Positions 1 through 5,820 of a stretch of 6,435 bases of DNA are shown piece by piece. The position numbers and the translations under genes are program-made. Source of the DNA: an uncultured Collinsella sp. Lineage in GTDB: Bacteria > Actinomycetota > Coriobacteriia > Coriobacteriales > Coriobacteriaceae. Under the pieces are notes generated by a model. It was not told the DNA's origin and searched no databases. It saw only the letters and a list, made by a program, of their open reading frames with translations. Numbering within the stretch: position 1 is the first letter of the stretch; each line of letters starts with the position of its first letter. The DNA is taken from positions 1 to 6,435 of the forward strand of contig URWM01000090.1 of NCBI GenBank assembly GCA_900551655.1, given 5' to 3'.

Positions 1-36
1 GGAACACGCCTCGTTCCGATTCACGGCCAACGATGA
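1..36 (+). CDS. C-terminal tail of an upstream gene, probably an OmpR-family response regulator (partial)
   Basis: Frame 1 is open from the window edge and ends with TGA at 34-36, giving the tail GTRLVPIHGQR. The stop overlaps the kinase start in an ATGA arrangement, the usual layout of a response regulator followed by its kinase. The GxRLVP string resembles the last beta-strand of OmpR/PhoB winged-helix domains (commonly GYRL or GYKL followed by a few residues). Only 11 codons are visible, so the identity rests mainly on the neighbour. The kinase frame is also open to the left edge, so a kinase start further upstream cannot be formally excluded. Confidence 0.45.
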   Translation, partial: GTRLVPIHGQR

Positions 37-1496
37 GCTATCCCTCGCGCATGGCACTTGCTTTTGCTCTGACATCGCTCATGACGGTATTGGTGCTGGT
101 GGGCGTTGTCTCTGTTGTGTGGGGCACGGTCTTTTCGGATTACACACGCTCCAATATCGTCGAAATCGCAAATTCCGCTGCCGAGAAGTTGGCAACCTCA
201 TATGAGGAAAACGGCTCTTGGACCGCGGGAGAACTGCGCACGGTCGCAACGTCGAGTTTGGTTTCCGACGATCTGGGCATGCAGGTCGTCAATAAAAAGG
301 GCGTGATCGTTTATGACGATTCCTGGCCCTCGGCAAGCGCCACCGCCGATGTACGCGAAAACCAGGCTACGACCGACGACACGAGCGGCAAGAGGGCATC
401 GCATAGCCCGGTCTCGTCTGCTCCAACCGACTCCGATAGCGTTGCTAACGTCGAGATTGTAACGTCTTCCGGCGAGCATGTCGGACAGGTAAAGCTGTGG
501 GCCATCGGCTCCGACGCTCTGCTCACCAAGGCGGACTCTGCGTTTAGGGAGAAGACCTTTAACGCCATGGCCCTCGCCGCGGTTGTTGCAATCTGCATTT
601 CGGTCGTTATCGGATCGCTCGTGTCGCGCATGCTCACCAAGCCGATTCATCGCATCACCAGTACCGCAAAGCAAATCCGTGACGGCGACCTGTCGGCTCG
701 CACGGGACTGCGCGGTGATGACGAGATCGATCAGCTGGGTGAGACCTTCGATGAGATGGCCACTTCGCTCGAGAAGGATATGAAACACGAAAAGCGCCTG
801 ACCTCAGACGTTGCACACGAGCTTCGCACGCCGCTTATGGCCATGCTCGCAACGGTCGAGGCCATGCAGGATGGCGTGTATCCCACCGACGATGAGCATT
901 TGGAAACCGTTGCTTCCGAGACGCGTCGCCTGGCTCGTCTGGTGCAGCAGATGCTCGACCTGTCGCGCATGGAAAACAGCACGGCTCCGCTCAACCTTGA
1001 GCCGGTGGACATGGTTCCTTTCGTGCGTTCCATCGTTAATGCCCAGGAGCGCCTGTTTGTCGACCGCGATCTGCGCCTGCGTTTTGCGGACGAGACCCAG
1101 GGTCACGACGATGTCGTCGAGGCCGATCCCGACATGATCACGCAATGTGTTATCAACCTCATGAGCAACGCCATGCGCTACACCCCCGAGGGCGGTTGGG
1201 TCGTGGTGTCGGTGCTCAGTGACCGCAAGCACGTCAGCATTGCCGTTTCTGATACCGGCATCGGTATTGCCAAGGACGATTTGTCGCGCATCTTCGGGCG
1301 GTTTTGGCGCGCCGATGCCAGCCGCGCCCGCGAAGCTGGCGGCCTGGGCGTTGGCCTCGCCGTGACTAAGCAGATCGTCGAGCGTCACCATGGCTACATA
1401 TCCGTGGAGTCGGAGCTTGGAAAGGGTACGACTTTTACAATTCATCTGCCCCGCGAGCACACGGCAGACGCGGCATCTACTACAATGGAGCACTAG
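33..1496 (+). CDS. Membrane-bound sensor histidine kinase (HAMP, HisKA, HATPase)
   Basis: This 487-residue protein should sense an extracytoplasmic signal, autophosphorylate on histidine and pass the phosphate to a response regulator. Membrane helix 1 is about residues 8-32. An outside domain follows (about 33-175), with a Ser/Thr/Asp/Ala-rich low-complexity stretch at about 97-137. Helix 2 is about 177-198 and the HAMP linker about 199-252, with the conserved Pro at 204. The H-box is SDVAHELRTPL with phospho-acceptor His262. The ATPase domain shows the N-box (NLMSNAMRYT, Asn375 and Asn379), G1 (DTGIGI, 407-412), F-box (FGRFWR, 421-426) and G2 (GGLGVGLAV, 436-444). All catalytic boxes are intact. 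ATG at 33 was chosen because it overlaps the upstream stop as ATGA; there is no strong Shine-Dalgarno, which fits translational coupling. Met7 is an alternative start. The signal sensed cannot be read from the sequence. Confidence 0.93.
   Translation: MSYPSRMALAFALTSLMTVLVLVGVVSVVWGTVFSDYTRSNIVEIANSAAEKLATSYEENGSWTAGELRTVATSSLVSDDLGMQVVNKKGVIVYDDSWPSASATADVRENQATTDDTSGKRASHSPVSSAPTDSDSVANVEIVTSSGEHVGQVKLWAIGSDALLTKADSAFREKTFNAMALAAVVAICISVVIGSLVSRMLTKPIHRITSTAKQIRDGDLSARTGLRGDDEIDQLGETFDEMATSLEKDMKHEKRLTSDVAHELRTPLMAMLATVEAMQDGVYPTDDEHLETVASETRRLARLVQQMLDLSRMENSTAPLNLEPVDMVPFVRSIVNAQERLFVDRDLRLRFADETQGHDDVVEADPDMITQCVINLMSNAMRYTPEGGWVVVSVLSDRKHVSIAVSDTGIGIAKDDLSRIFGRFWRADASRAREAGGLGVGLAVTKQIVERHHGYISVESELGKGTTFTIHLPREHTADAASTTMEH
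1481..1486 (+). promoter_or_regulatory. Possible -10 box (TACAAT) for purC, inside the kinase gene end
   Basis: TACAAT lies just before the kinase stop codon and matches the -10 box used by the tRNA-Lys promoter in this window. No convincing -35 box is found 16-18 bases upstream. If it is used, the purC transcript would have a leader of roughly 110 bases containing the 1555-1574 hairpin. This is weak evidence. Confidence 0.2.
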
Positions 1497-1554
1497 CTTT
1501 TCGCTATTCGGTGAAGGAGGGGCCGCGTCCCTGCCGCTCCGAGTTTGCGAAAAC

Positions 1555-1574
1555 ATGCGGGAAAGAACCCGCAT
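1555..1574 (+). terminator. Hairpin between kinase and purC; weak terminator or leader structure
   Basis: ATGCGGG (1555-1561) and CCCGCAT (1568-1574) form a perfect 7-bp stem with a six-base loop, followed by a short interrupted T-rich stretch (TTTCTGT). The U-tract is poor, so this may end kinase transcription only partly or act as a purC leader structure. It lies about 30 bases before the purC start. Confidence 0.35.
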
Positions 1575-1591
1575 TTCTGTCGTATTTAGGT

Positions 1592-1597
1592 AAGGAG
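1592..1597 (+). promoter_or_regulatory. Ribosome binding site deciding the purC start
   Basis: AAGGAG lies 8 bases before the GTG at 1606, which is ideal spacing. The in-frame GTG at 1597 overlaps this site and cannot use it. The ATG at 1615 is 17 bases away, too far. Confidence 0.75.
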
Positions 1598-1605
1598 TGA
1601 CTCAC

Positions 1606-2493
1606 GTGACAACGATGGAGCGTCGTCCGGATTCCCGTGGCAAGGTTCGTGATATTTACGATGCCGGTGAAAACCTGCTGATGGTCGCCACCGACCGCAT
1701 TTCTGCGTTCGACTTCATTCTTCCCGACGAGATTCCGTTTAAGGGAGAGGTACTCAATCGCATCTCGGCATTCTGGTTCGATAAGTTTGCCGACATCGTC
1801 CCCAACCATCTCGTTTCCATCGACCCGGCGGATTTCCCCGAGGAGTTTGCTGAGTATCGTGACTACCTCGCTGGCCGCGCCATGCTGGTTAAGAAGGCCC
1901 AGACGATTCCTATCGAGTGCATCGTCCGCGGCTATCTGACCGGTTCGGGCAAGAAGACCTATGACGAGAACGGCACCGTCTGCGGCATTCAGCTGCCCGA
2001 GGGCCTGACCGAGGCCTCAAAGCTTCCCGAGCCGCTGTTCACGCCGTCCACGAAGGCCGAGATCGGCGATCACGACGAGAACATTTCGTTCGAGCGTTGC
2101 TGCGAGATCGTGGGTGAGGACGTCGCCGCGCAGATTCGCGACCTGTCCCTCAAGATTTACAAGGCTGCCGCCGAGTATGCAGCGACCCGTGGCATCATCA
2201 TTGCCGACACCAAGTTCGAGTTCGGTGTCATCGATGGCAAGGTTACGCTGATCGACGAGTGCCTAACGCCCGACTCCAGCCGTTTCTGGCCCGCCGCCAG
2301 CTACGAGGAGGGCAAGATTCAGCCCAGCTACGACAAACAATTCGTCCGCAATTGGCTCAAAGCCAACTGGGATATGACGGGGGAGACCCCGCACCTGCCC
2401 GCCGAGGTCATCGATGGCACGTCCGAGCGCTATCGCGAGGCCTTCCAGATCATCACGGGCTCCCAGTTCACAAGCATGAAGGAGAACGCATAA
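1606..2493 (+). CDS. purC: Phosphoribosylaminoimidazole-succinocarboxamide synthase (SAICAR synthase)
   Basis: PurC joins CAIR and aspartate using ATP to make SAICAR in de novo purine synthesis, in the cytoplasm. From the GTG start the protein is 295 residues, matching the longer class of PurC (about 290-300). Visible landmarks are SRGKVRDIYD (10-19), DRISAFDFILPDEIPFKGEVLN cut across residues 30-51, family signature 1 (IVRGYLTGS, 106-114), the FTPSTKAEIGDHDENISF region (145-162), signature 2 (IIADTKFEFG, 198-207) and LIDECLTPDSSRFW (215-228). All look intact. An upstream in-frame GTG at 1597 would add three residues but overlaps the ribosome binding site. No other purine genes are in the window, so purC stands apart from a large pur operon here. 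The following gene starts directly after its stop, so the two are co-transcribed. Confidence 0.96.
   Translation: MTTMERRPDSRGKVRDIYDAGENLLMVATDRISAFDFILPDEIPFKGEVLNRISAFWFDKFADIVPNHLVSIDPADFPEEFAEYRDYLAGRAMLVKKAQTIPIECIVRGYLTGSGKKTYDENGTVCGIQLPEGLTEASKLPEPLFTPSTKAEIGDHDENISFERCCEIVGEDVAAQIRDLSLKIYKAAAEYAATRGIIIADTKFEFGVIDGKVTLIDECLTPDSSRFWPAASYEEGKIQPSYDKQFVRNWLKANWDMTGETPHLPAEVIDGTSERYREAFQIITGSQFTSMKENA
2479..2484 (+). promoter_or_regulatory. Ribosome binding site inside the purC end, for the next gene
   Basis: AAGGAG sits in the last purC codons, 9 bases before the GTG at 2494. It supports that GTG as the true start and shows that translation of the next gene is linked to purC. Confidence 0.7.
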
Positions 2494-3069
2494 GTGAGTA
2501 CCCGTAGCGCCACGAACAAGCGCACGCAATCCCACGAAGTTACCGGGGTTGCGCGCAAGTCTGCCGCATCTGCTAAGCCCGCCCGCCAAGCAGCGAGCTC
2601 CGTTCGCGTCGTGCCGGCTTCGTCTAAGGCACGCCGCAAAGAGCTCGAGAAGGGCGAGAACCTCGAGGGCCTCTCTAAAGAGGAGAAGCGCGCCCGCAAG
2701 GCTAAGCAGCGCGCCAAGGAGGACCGCATCTATGCGGTGTCGAATATCCTCCTCAAGCAGGACGAGGACTACACCAAGCGCCGTCGCATCTGGTGGATTG
2801 TGCTCGCCATTGGCATGGTGCTCGTCGTGGCAATTTGGGCCTCGCTGTACTTCGCTCCCGCTGGCATGGTGTCCAGCCCTGTCCAGATGGTCGGCATTGT
2901 TTTGTCCTACGTCATCATTTTGGGCGACTTTATCTATGACTTCGCTCGTATTCGTCCCTTGCGCAACATGTACCGCGCGCAGGCCGAGGGCATGTCCGAG
3001 AACAAGCTCAACGCTCTTATTGAGCGCGCGGCTGCCGAGGAGGACAAGAAGGACTCCAAGAAGAAGTAG
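2494..3069 (+). CDS. Small charged two-helix membrane protein, DUF3043-like
   Basis: This 191-residue protein of unknown function starts with GTG immediately after the purC stop, with its ribosome binding site inside purC. Residues 1-45 are Ala/Ser/basic-rich and probably disordered. Residues 46-97 are very rich in Lys, Arg and Glu and probably helical or coiled. Two hydrophobic helices follow at about 99-120 and 129-150, then a basic segment (ARIRPLRNMYR, 151-161) and a charged tail ending in KKDSKKK. The layout of charged N-terminus followed by a helical hairpin resembles actinobacterial DUF3043 proteins, but this comes from memory and the match is not certain. Both charged ends are probably cytoplasmic by the positive-inside rule. 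No catalytic motif is visible. Linkage to purC suggests shared expression rather than a purine role. A strong terminator follows. Confidence 0.85.
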   Translation: MSTRSATNKRTQSHEVTGVARKSAASAKPARQAASSVRVVPASSKARRKELEKGENLEGLSKEEKRARKAKQRAKEDRIYAVSNILLKQDEDYTKRRRIWWIVLAIGMVLVVAIWASLYFAPAGMVSSPVQMVGIVLSYVIILGDFIYDFARIRPLRNMYRAQAEGMSENKLNALIERAAAEEDKKDSKKK

Positions 3070-3098
3070 CGTTTGCATACATACTTATCGCTAAGATA

Positions 3099-3131
3099 TA
3101 AGGCGCGTCGTTTTTGCGGCGCGCCTTTTTA
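3099..3131 (+). terminator. Intrinsic terminator after the purC unit
   Basis: AGGCGCGTCG (3101-3110) pairs with CGGCGCGCCT (3117-3126) as a 10-bp GC-rich stem with one G-U pair. The loop is six bases (TTTTTG), and a five-base T run follows at 3126-3130. It sits 30 bases after the membrane protein stop and shortly before the aminopeptidase, separating the two units. Confidence 0.88.
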
Positions 3132-3148
3132 CTGTTCTATAGATAGAT

Positions 3149-3152
3149 GGAG
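3149..3152 (+). promoter_or_regulatory. Ribosome binding site deciding the aminopeptidase start
   Basis: GGAG (in ATGGAGTGG) lies 6 bases before the ATG at 3159. The ATG at 3147 has no Shine-Dalgarno upstream and itself overlaps this site, so 3159 is preferred. Confidence 0.55.
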
Positions 3153-3158
3153 TGGCAC

Positions 3159-4439
3159 ATGATTCGAGCTGCCCTGACGGTCGAAGAGGCTCTGGAGGGC
3201 ATGAAGGCCCTGGAGCCCAAGATTAAAAACTACGCGCGCCTGGTCGTCCGCAAGGGCGTAAACGTCAAGCCCGGCCAGGAGGTTGTCGTTCAGTCTCCGG
3301 TCGAGTGCGCGCCGTTTGCGCGCGTGGTGGTCGCGGAGGCCTATGCTGCCGGCGCCGGCCACGTGACGGTCATTTGGGCCGATGATGCCGTGACGAGGCT
3401 CACGTACGAGCATGTCGATAAAAGCTATTTTGAGCAGACGCCCGAGTGGAAGCGCCTGCAGCTGGATTCCCTGGCCCAGGACGGCGCCTGCTTTATCTTT
3501 ATCGAGGGTGCGGACCCTGCGGCCCTTAAGGGCATCGATCCCGCCAAGCCTGCTGCAGCTTCTAAGGCAAGGAATACGCAGTGCAAGGTCTTCCGCCGTG
3601 GACTGGACTACAACATCAACCCGTGGTGCATCGCTGGCGCTCCGGTCGTGGCATGGGCGCGCGAGGTGTTCCCGGGAGACGCCGATGAGGTTGCAATCTA
3701 TAAGCTGTGGAATGCGATTCTGCACACCGCGCGCGCCGATGGCCAGGACCCAGAGAGCGACTGGGAACTCCATGACGCCGCATTCGAAAAGAACCTGCGT
3801 TTCCTGAACGACAATCGTTTCGACTACCTGCATTACACCGCGGCAAATGGAACCGATCTGACGATTGGCATGACGAAAGGTCACAAGTGGGCCGGCGGCA
3901 AGGGCAAGACGCCCGATGGGCACCCCTTCTTCCCCAACATTCCCACCGAGGAAGTCTTCACTTCGCCCGATCGCATGCGCGCCGACGGTATCGTGTACTC
4001 TGCCATGCCGCTCATCCACCACGGCAATAAGGTCGACGATTTTTGGATTAAGTTCGAGGGCGGCCGCGTGGTGGACTACGACGCCCGTGTGGGCAAGGCG
4101 ACGCTTGCGAGCATCATTGACACCGACGAAGGTGCCGCTCATCTGGGCGAGGTCGCGCTCATCTCCAAGAACACGCCGATCCGCGAAAGTGGTGTTCTGT
4201 TCTACGATACGCTCTATGACGAGAACGCTAGCTGCCATCTCGCGCTAGGTGTCGGTTTCCCCGAATGCATCGAGGGTGGGTATGACATGTCCAAGGAGGA
4301 GCTCCTGGAGCATGGCGTTAACGTCTCGAGCACGCACGTCGATTTTATGATCGGCACGGACGACATCGATATTACGGGCATTACGCCTGATGGACGTGAA
4401 GTTGTGATTTTCCAGAACGGCCAATGGAGTTGGGAATAG
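3159..4439 (+). CDS. Metallo-aminopeptidase, peptidase family M29 (AmpS/PepS/AmpT type)
   Basis: M29 enzymes are cytoplasmic two-metal aminopeptidases that remove N-terminal residues from peptides. The protein is 426 residues from the ATG at 3159 (430 from 3147), close to the usual size of about 410. The N-terminal half shows the family pattern RKGVNVKPGQEVVVQSPVE followed by a Rossmann-like segment. The C-terminal half carries the metal-site landmarks (numbering from 3159): IPTEEVFTSP with Glu264/265, AAHLGEVALI with Glu331, LFYDTLYDENASCHLALG with Tyr349/353, Glu355 and His360, and THVDFMIGT with His393 and Asp395. All expected ligands appear present. There is no signal peptide. A terminator separates it from the upstream unit, so it should have its own promoter, but none is convincing in the short gap. 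Its last two codons overlap the -35 box of the tRNA-Lys promoter. The exact substrate preference cannot be told. Confidence 0.93.
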   Translation: MIRAALTVEEALEGMKALEPKIKNYARLVVRKGVNVKPGQEVVVQSPVECAPFARVVVAEAYAAGAGHVTVIWADDAVTRLTYEHVDKSYFEQTPEWKRLQLDSLAQDGACFIFIEGADPAALKGIDPAKPAAASKARNTQCKVFRRGLDYNINPWCIAGAPVVAWAREVFPGDADEVAIYKLWNAILHTARADGQDPESDWELHDAAFEKNLRFLNDNRFDYLHYTAANGTDLTIGMTKGHKWAGGKGKTPDGHPFFPNIPTEEVFTSPDRMRADGIVYSAMPLIHHGNKVDDFWIKFEGGRVVDYDARVGKATLASIIDTDEGAAHLGEVALISKNTPIRESGVLFYDTLYDENASCHLALGVGFPECIEGGYDMSKEELLEHGVNVSSTHVDFMIGTDDIDITGITPDGREVVIFQNGQWSWE

Positions 4440-4458
4440 TCCCAGACCGTGGTACAAT
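4430..4458 (+). promoter_or_regulatory. tRNA-Lys promoter overlapping the aminopeptidase end
   Basis: A -35-like TTGGGA (4430-4435) and a -10 TACAAT (4453-4458) are separated by exactly 17 bases. The -35 box is made from the last codons of the aminopeptidase (stop TAG at 4437-4439). Predicted initiation near 4465 leaves only a few bases before the tRNA. The -10 box is framed by GTGG (4449-4452) and CCAC (4460-4463), which may be coincidence. Confidence 0.7.
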
Positions 4459-4467
4459 GCCACCCGC

Positions 4468-4543
4468 GGGCCGTTAGCTCAGCTGGCAGAGCAGGGGACT
4501 TTTAATCCCAAGGTCCAGGGTTCGAACCCCTGACGGCCCACCA
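4468..4543 (+). tRNA. tRNA-Lys (anticodon TTT)
   Basis: A complete 76-base cloverleaf with encoded CCA. The acceptor stem is GGGCCGT (4468-4474) with ACGGCCC (4533-4539). The D stem is GCTC/GAGC (4477-4480, 4489-4492). The anticodon stem is 4494-4498 with 4506-4510 and loop CTTTTAA, giving TTT at 4501-4503. The T arm is CAGGG-TTCGAAC-CCCTG (4516-4532). The discriminator is A4540 and CCA is 4541-4543. The outermost anticodon-stem pair (27:43) is G-A, a mismatch; the rest pairs. It reads both AAA and AAG lysine codons. It has its own promoter and terminator. Its last 16 body bases are repeated at 4652-4667. Confidence 0.97.
4524..4539 (+). repeat. 16-base direct repeat within tRNA-Lys, copy 1 (att-like)
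   Basis: This is the tRNA-Lys 3' half of the T arm plus the acceptor strand, a segment of tRNA genes often used as an integration core. The exact copy is at 4652-4667, 128 bases downstream. Confidence 0.8.
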
Positions 4544-4551
4544 TAGAATAG

Positions 4552-4583
4552 AAAAGCGACTGGCGGATGCCGGCCGCTTTTTT
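4552..4583 (+). terminator. Intrinsic terminator of tRNA-Lys
   Basis: AGCGACTGGC (4555-4564) pairs with GCCGGCCGCT (4569-4578), with one A-C mismatch and one G-U pair. The loop is GGAT, and six Ts follow (4578-4583). It starts 9 bases after the tRNA CCA. A diverged relative with the same downstream tail lies at 5786-5820. Confidence 0.82.
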
Positions 4584-4611
4584 GTTGCCGCGCCACGGGT
4601 TCGAACCCGAA
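4584..4611 (+). repeat. 28-base direct repeat, copy 1 (terminator tail with T-arm-like palindrome)
   Basis: It begins directly after the terminator T run and matches 5821-5848 at 27 of 28 positions (C4606 versus T5843). It contains the perfect 14-base palindrome CGGGTTCGAACCCG (4596-4609), which reads like a tRNA T arm. In this copy it is enclosed in a larger hairpin; in copy 2 the similarity stops after the final GAA. Confidence 0.85.
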
Positions 4612-4620
4612 AGGGCGCGG
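4588..4620. repeat. Large GC-rich hairpin around the T-arm-like palindrome
   Basis: CCGCGCC (4588-4594) pairs with GGCGCGG (4614-4620), enclosing the palindrome at 4596-4609, so two stems can stack. No T run follows, so it is unlikely to be a terminator. It lies in the gap between the tRNA terminator and traX and could fold in any read-through RNA. Confidence 0.6.
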
Positions 4621-4621
4621 A

Positions 4622-4670
4622 GCGCCGCAGCGGCCGCCTGCGGAGCAGGCTGAACCCCTGACGGCCCGCC
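4622..4670 (+). pseudogene. Probable degenerate tRNA-Lys remnant lacking the anticodon arm
   Basis: GAACCCCTGACGGCCC (4652-4667) is identical to the tRNA-Lys 3' part (4524-4539). Just before it, GCGGAGCAGG (4640-4649) matches GCAGAGCAGG of the tRNA D arm (4486-4495) at 9 of 10 positions. The 28 tRNA bases between these blocks are replaced here by CT, so the anticodon arm, variable loop and half of the T arm are missing. The upstream part (4622-4639) matches the tRNA 5' end only loosely. The remnant cannot fold as a tRNA. It could be a decayed duplicate or an attachment-site scar. Confidence 0.5.
4652..4667 (+). repeat. 16-base direct repeat, copy 2 (tRNA-Lys 3' end duplicate)
   Basis: It is identical to 4524-4539. 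The following bases are GCCC instead of ACCA. It lies 21 bases before the traX start and just upstream of its ribosome binding site. Confidence 0.8.
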
Positions 4671-4688
4671 CAAAGGAAGGAAAACGAA

Positions 4689-5486
4689 ATGAAAACAGAT
4701 AGATACGGAATTAGCGGCAGCACATTAAAGATAATAGCAGCCATCTCGATGGTTCTCGATCATGTAAGCAGGATCGTCCTGACCAATGGAATCATGACTC
4801 ACGCATCGTACAATCAGATATCAGACGAACAATGGGCGATTCTAAGCGAGGCTTCGGATGTGCTTCATGTTCTTGGCAGAATTGCATTTCCCTTATTTTG
4901 CTTTTTGATAGTTGAGGGATTTTTGCACACTCATGACATAAAGAAGTACCTGCGAAATATGCTTGTCTTCGCAATCATTGCGGAGCCCATATACGATTTC
5001 GTTCAAACCGGGCAACTATTTGACCTTCGGCAACAAAATGTTATGTGTGAGCTCCTGCTTTCCTTGGTCTTTTTGATTATTCTGGAAAAGATACAAAGTC
5101 TTTCAAAATGGAAAAGGTACATCGCAGAAACTGCTCTGATTGTTTTGACAGCACTGGCAGCTGAATACACTAAACTAGGTGGCGGTGTGTATGGCATTCT
5201 GCTTGTGGCTGCGTTCTATTTATTCCACGACAGCAAGGCCAAGATGTTCTTTGCTGCAGTATGCGCAGTGCTCCTTTCGTCATGCCATATAGTTGGCGGC
5301 GGATTTGAGTTTGCTACAGCTAATGTATTTAATCCTGATGTTGCTGCCGCGGTCGTTTCGTTGCTGCTTATCAATCTTTATAATGGCAAGCGAGGGCTGA
5401 AGCTGAAATACTTCTTCTACATTTTCTATCCGGCACATCTTGCCCTGCTTTATGGTGTCTCACTTATTGTTTTGAACTGTCTTTAA
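4689..5486 (+). CDS. traX: TraX-family integral membrane protein (putative acyltransferase)
   Basis: This 265-residue polytopic membrane protein belongs to the TraX family, named after the F-plasmid pilin N-acetylase and common as a lone gene in Gram-positive gut bacteria. Family landmarks are ISGSTLKIIAAISMVLDHV (8-26), GRIAFPLFCFLIVEGFLHT (63-81) followed by DIKKYLRN (83-90), AEP (98-100), QNV (116-118), EYTKLGGGVYGILLV (159-173) and KRGLKLKYFFYIFYPAHLALLY (split across 234-255). About seven to eight hydrophobic segments are visible. AAGGAAGG (4673-4680) lies 8 bases before the ATG, a good ribosome binding site. No clear promoter is seen between the tRNA terminator and the start. The gene is visibly AT-richer than its neighbours, with AT-ending codons and codons such as ATA and AGA, which suggests horizontal origin. 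No pilin, relaxase or other transfer gene is nearby, so its substrate is unknown; the family name does not prove a conjugation role. Confidence 0.9.
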   Translation: MKTDRYGISGSTLKIIAAISMVLDHVSRIVLTNGIMTHASYNQISDEQWAILSEASDVLHVLGRIAFPLFCFLIVEGFLHTHDIKKYLRNMLVFAIIAEPIYDFVQTGQLFDLRQQNVMCELLLSLVFLIILEKIQSLSKWKRYIAETALIVLTALAAEYTKLGGGVYGILLVAAFYLFHDSKAKMFFAAVCAVLLSSCHIVGGGFEFATANVFNPDVAAAVVSLLLINLYNGKRGLKLKYFFYIFYPAHLALLYGVSLIVLNCL

Positions 5487-5547
5487 AAACTCTCAAACAA
5501 GTCTCTGAAAGCAGAAACAAATTGGCCCTAAGACTGCTTGTGAGTTT
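5487..5547 (+). repeat. Imperfect inverted repeat right after traX
   Basis: AAACTC (5487-5492) pairs with GAGTTT (5542-5547), and ACAAG (5497-5501) with CTTGT (5537-5541), enclosing about 35 bases. The arm begins one base after the traX stop. No T run follows, so it is not a standard terminator; it could stabilise the mRNA 3' end. Confidence 0.35.
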
Positions 5548-5785
5548 CCGGAAGACCTGAGAGATGCGAGGATAGGCAACGAGGGCTGCAGAAAGATGCA
5601 TCTCAGTTCTCTGGCGAATCGCACGTATCTGTATGAGGATCACTTGCACACACTCATTAATAACAGTGATAAACACGGCAGATCTTCAAAACATGAGGCC
5701 GCGGAGGTCGAACGGTGCTTCGAAAGCATGAATGACAGCGAGAAAATGAGTTCGGAAGCGCCCTCTGGATGCTCCAGCATAGAAA
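5548..5785. other. Gene-free stretch between traX and the second terminator
   Basis: No recognisable protein or RNA gene was found on either strand. The only long frame here (plus strand, from 5596) runs through the terminator and the tRNA-like repeat and resembles no known protein. Small hairpins are present at 5716-5728 (TGCTT/AAGCA) and 5765-5777 (CTGGA/TCCAG). The end of this stretch (CCAGCATAGAAAAG, from 5774) resembles the tRNA-Lys end and spacer (CACCATAGAATAG), so a lost tRNA-like gene may have stood here. Confidence 0.4.
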
Positions 5786-5820
5786 AGAAAGCGATCGACT
5801 CCGGTTGGTCGCTTTTTTTT
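5786..5820 (+). terminator. Intrinsic terminator, diverged copy of the tRNA-Lys terminator
   Basis: AGCGATCGAC (5790-5799) pairs with GTTGGTCGCT (5804-5813) as a 10-bp stem with two G-U pairs. The loop is TCCG, and eight Ts follow (5813-5820). The stem start (AGCGA), the stem end (CGCT) and the sequence after the T run match the tRNA-Lys terminator, while the stem interior differs but still pairs. No gene ends just upstream, apart from traX 300 bases away. Confidence 0.82.

Noticed and set aside
804..1574. Minus-strand frame of 256 codons opposite the histidine kinase
   Set aside because: It covers the conserved kinase boxes in antisense, shows no known domain, and the sense gene explains the sequence.
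2263..3078. Minus-strand frame of 271 codons opposite purC and the membrane protein
   Set aside because: It spans two sense genes and their junction, is rich in Leu/Ala/Arg without any domain, and is a shadow.
3073..3101. Possible aminopeptidase promoter TTGCAT with an ATATAA-like -10
   Set aside because: Transcription would start inside the terminator hairpin at 3101-3126, and the boxes are weak.
3129..4238. Long open frame of 369 codons on the minus strand opposite the aminopeptidase
   Set aside because: It is fully antisense to a gene with clear M29 motifs, and its translation shows no recognisable family. Such antisense frames are common in GC-rich coding DNA.
4588..4670. CRISPR array or other regularly spaced repeat
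   Set aside because: The repeated pieces are tRNA-like fragments and two distant copies, without regular spacing or spacers.
4479..4744. Minus-strand frames across tRNA-Lys giving peptides such as GRQGFEPWTLGL and RGSNPGPWD
   Set aside because: These are the familiar spurious translations of tRNA genes and tRNA-like sequence.
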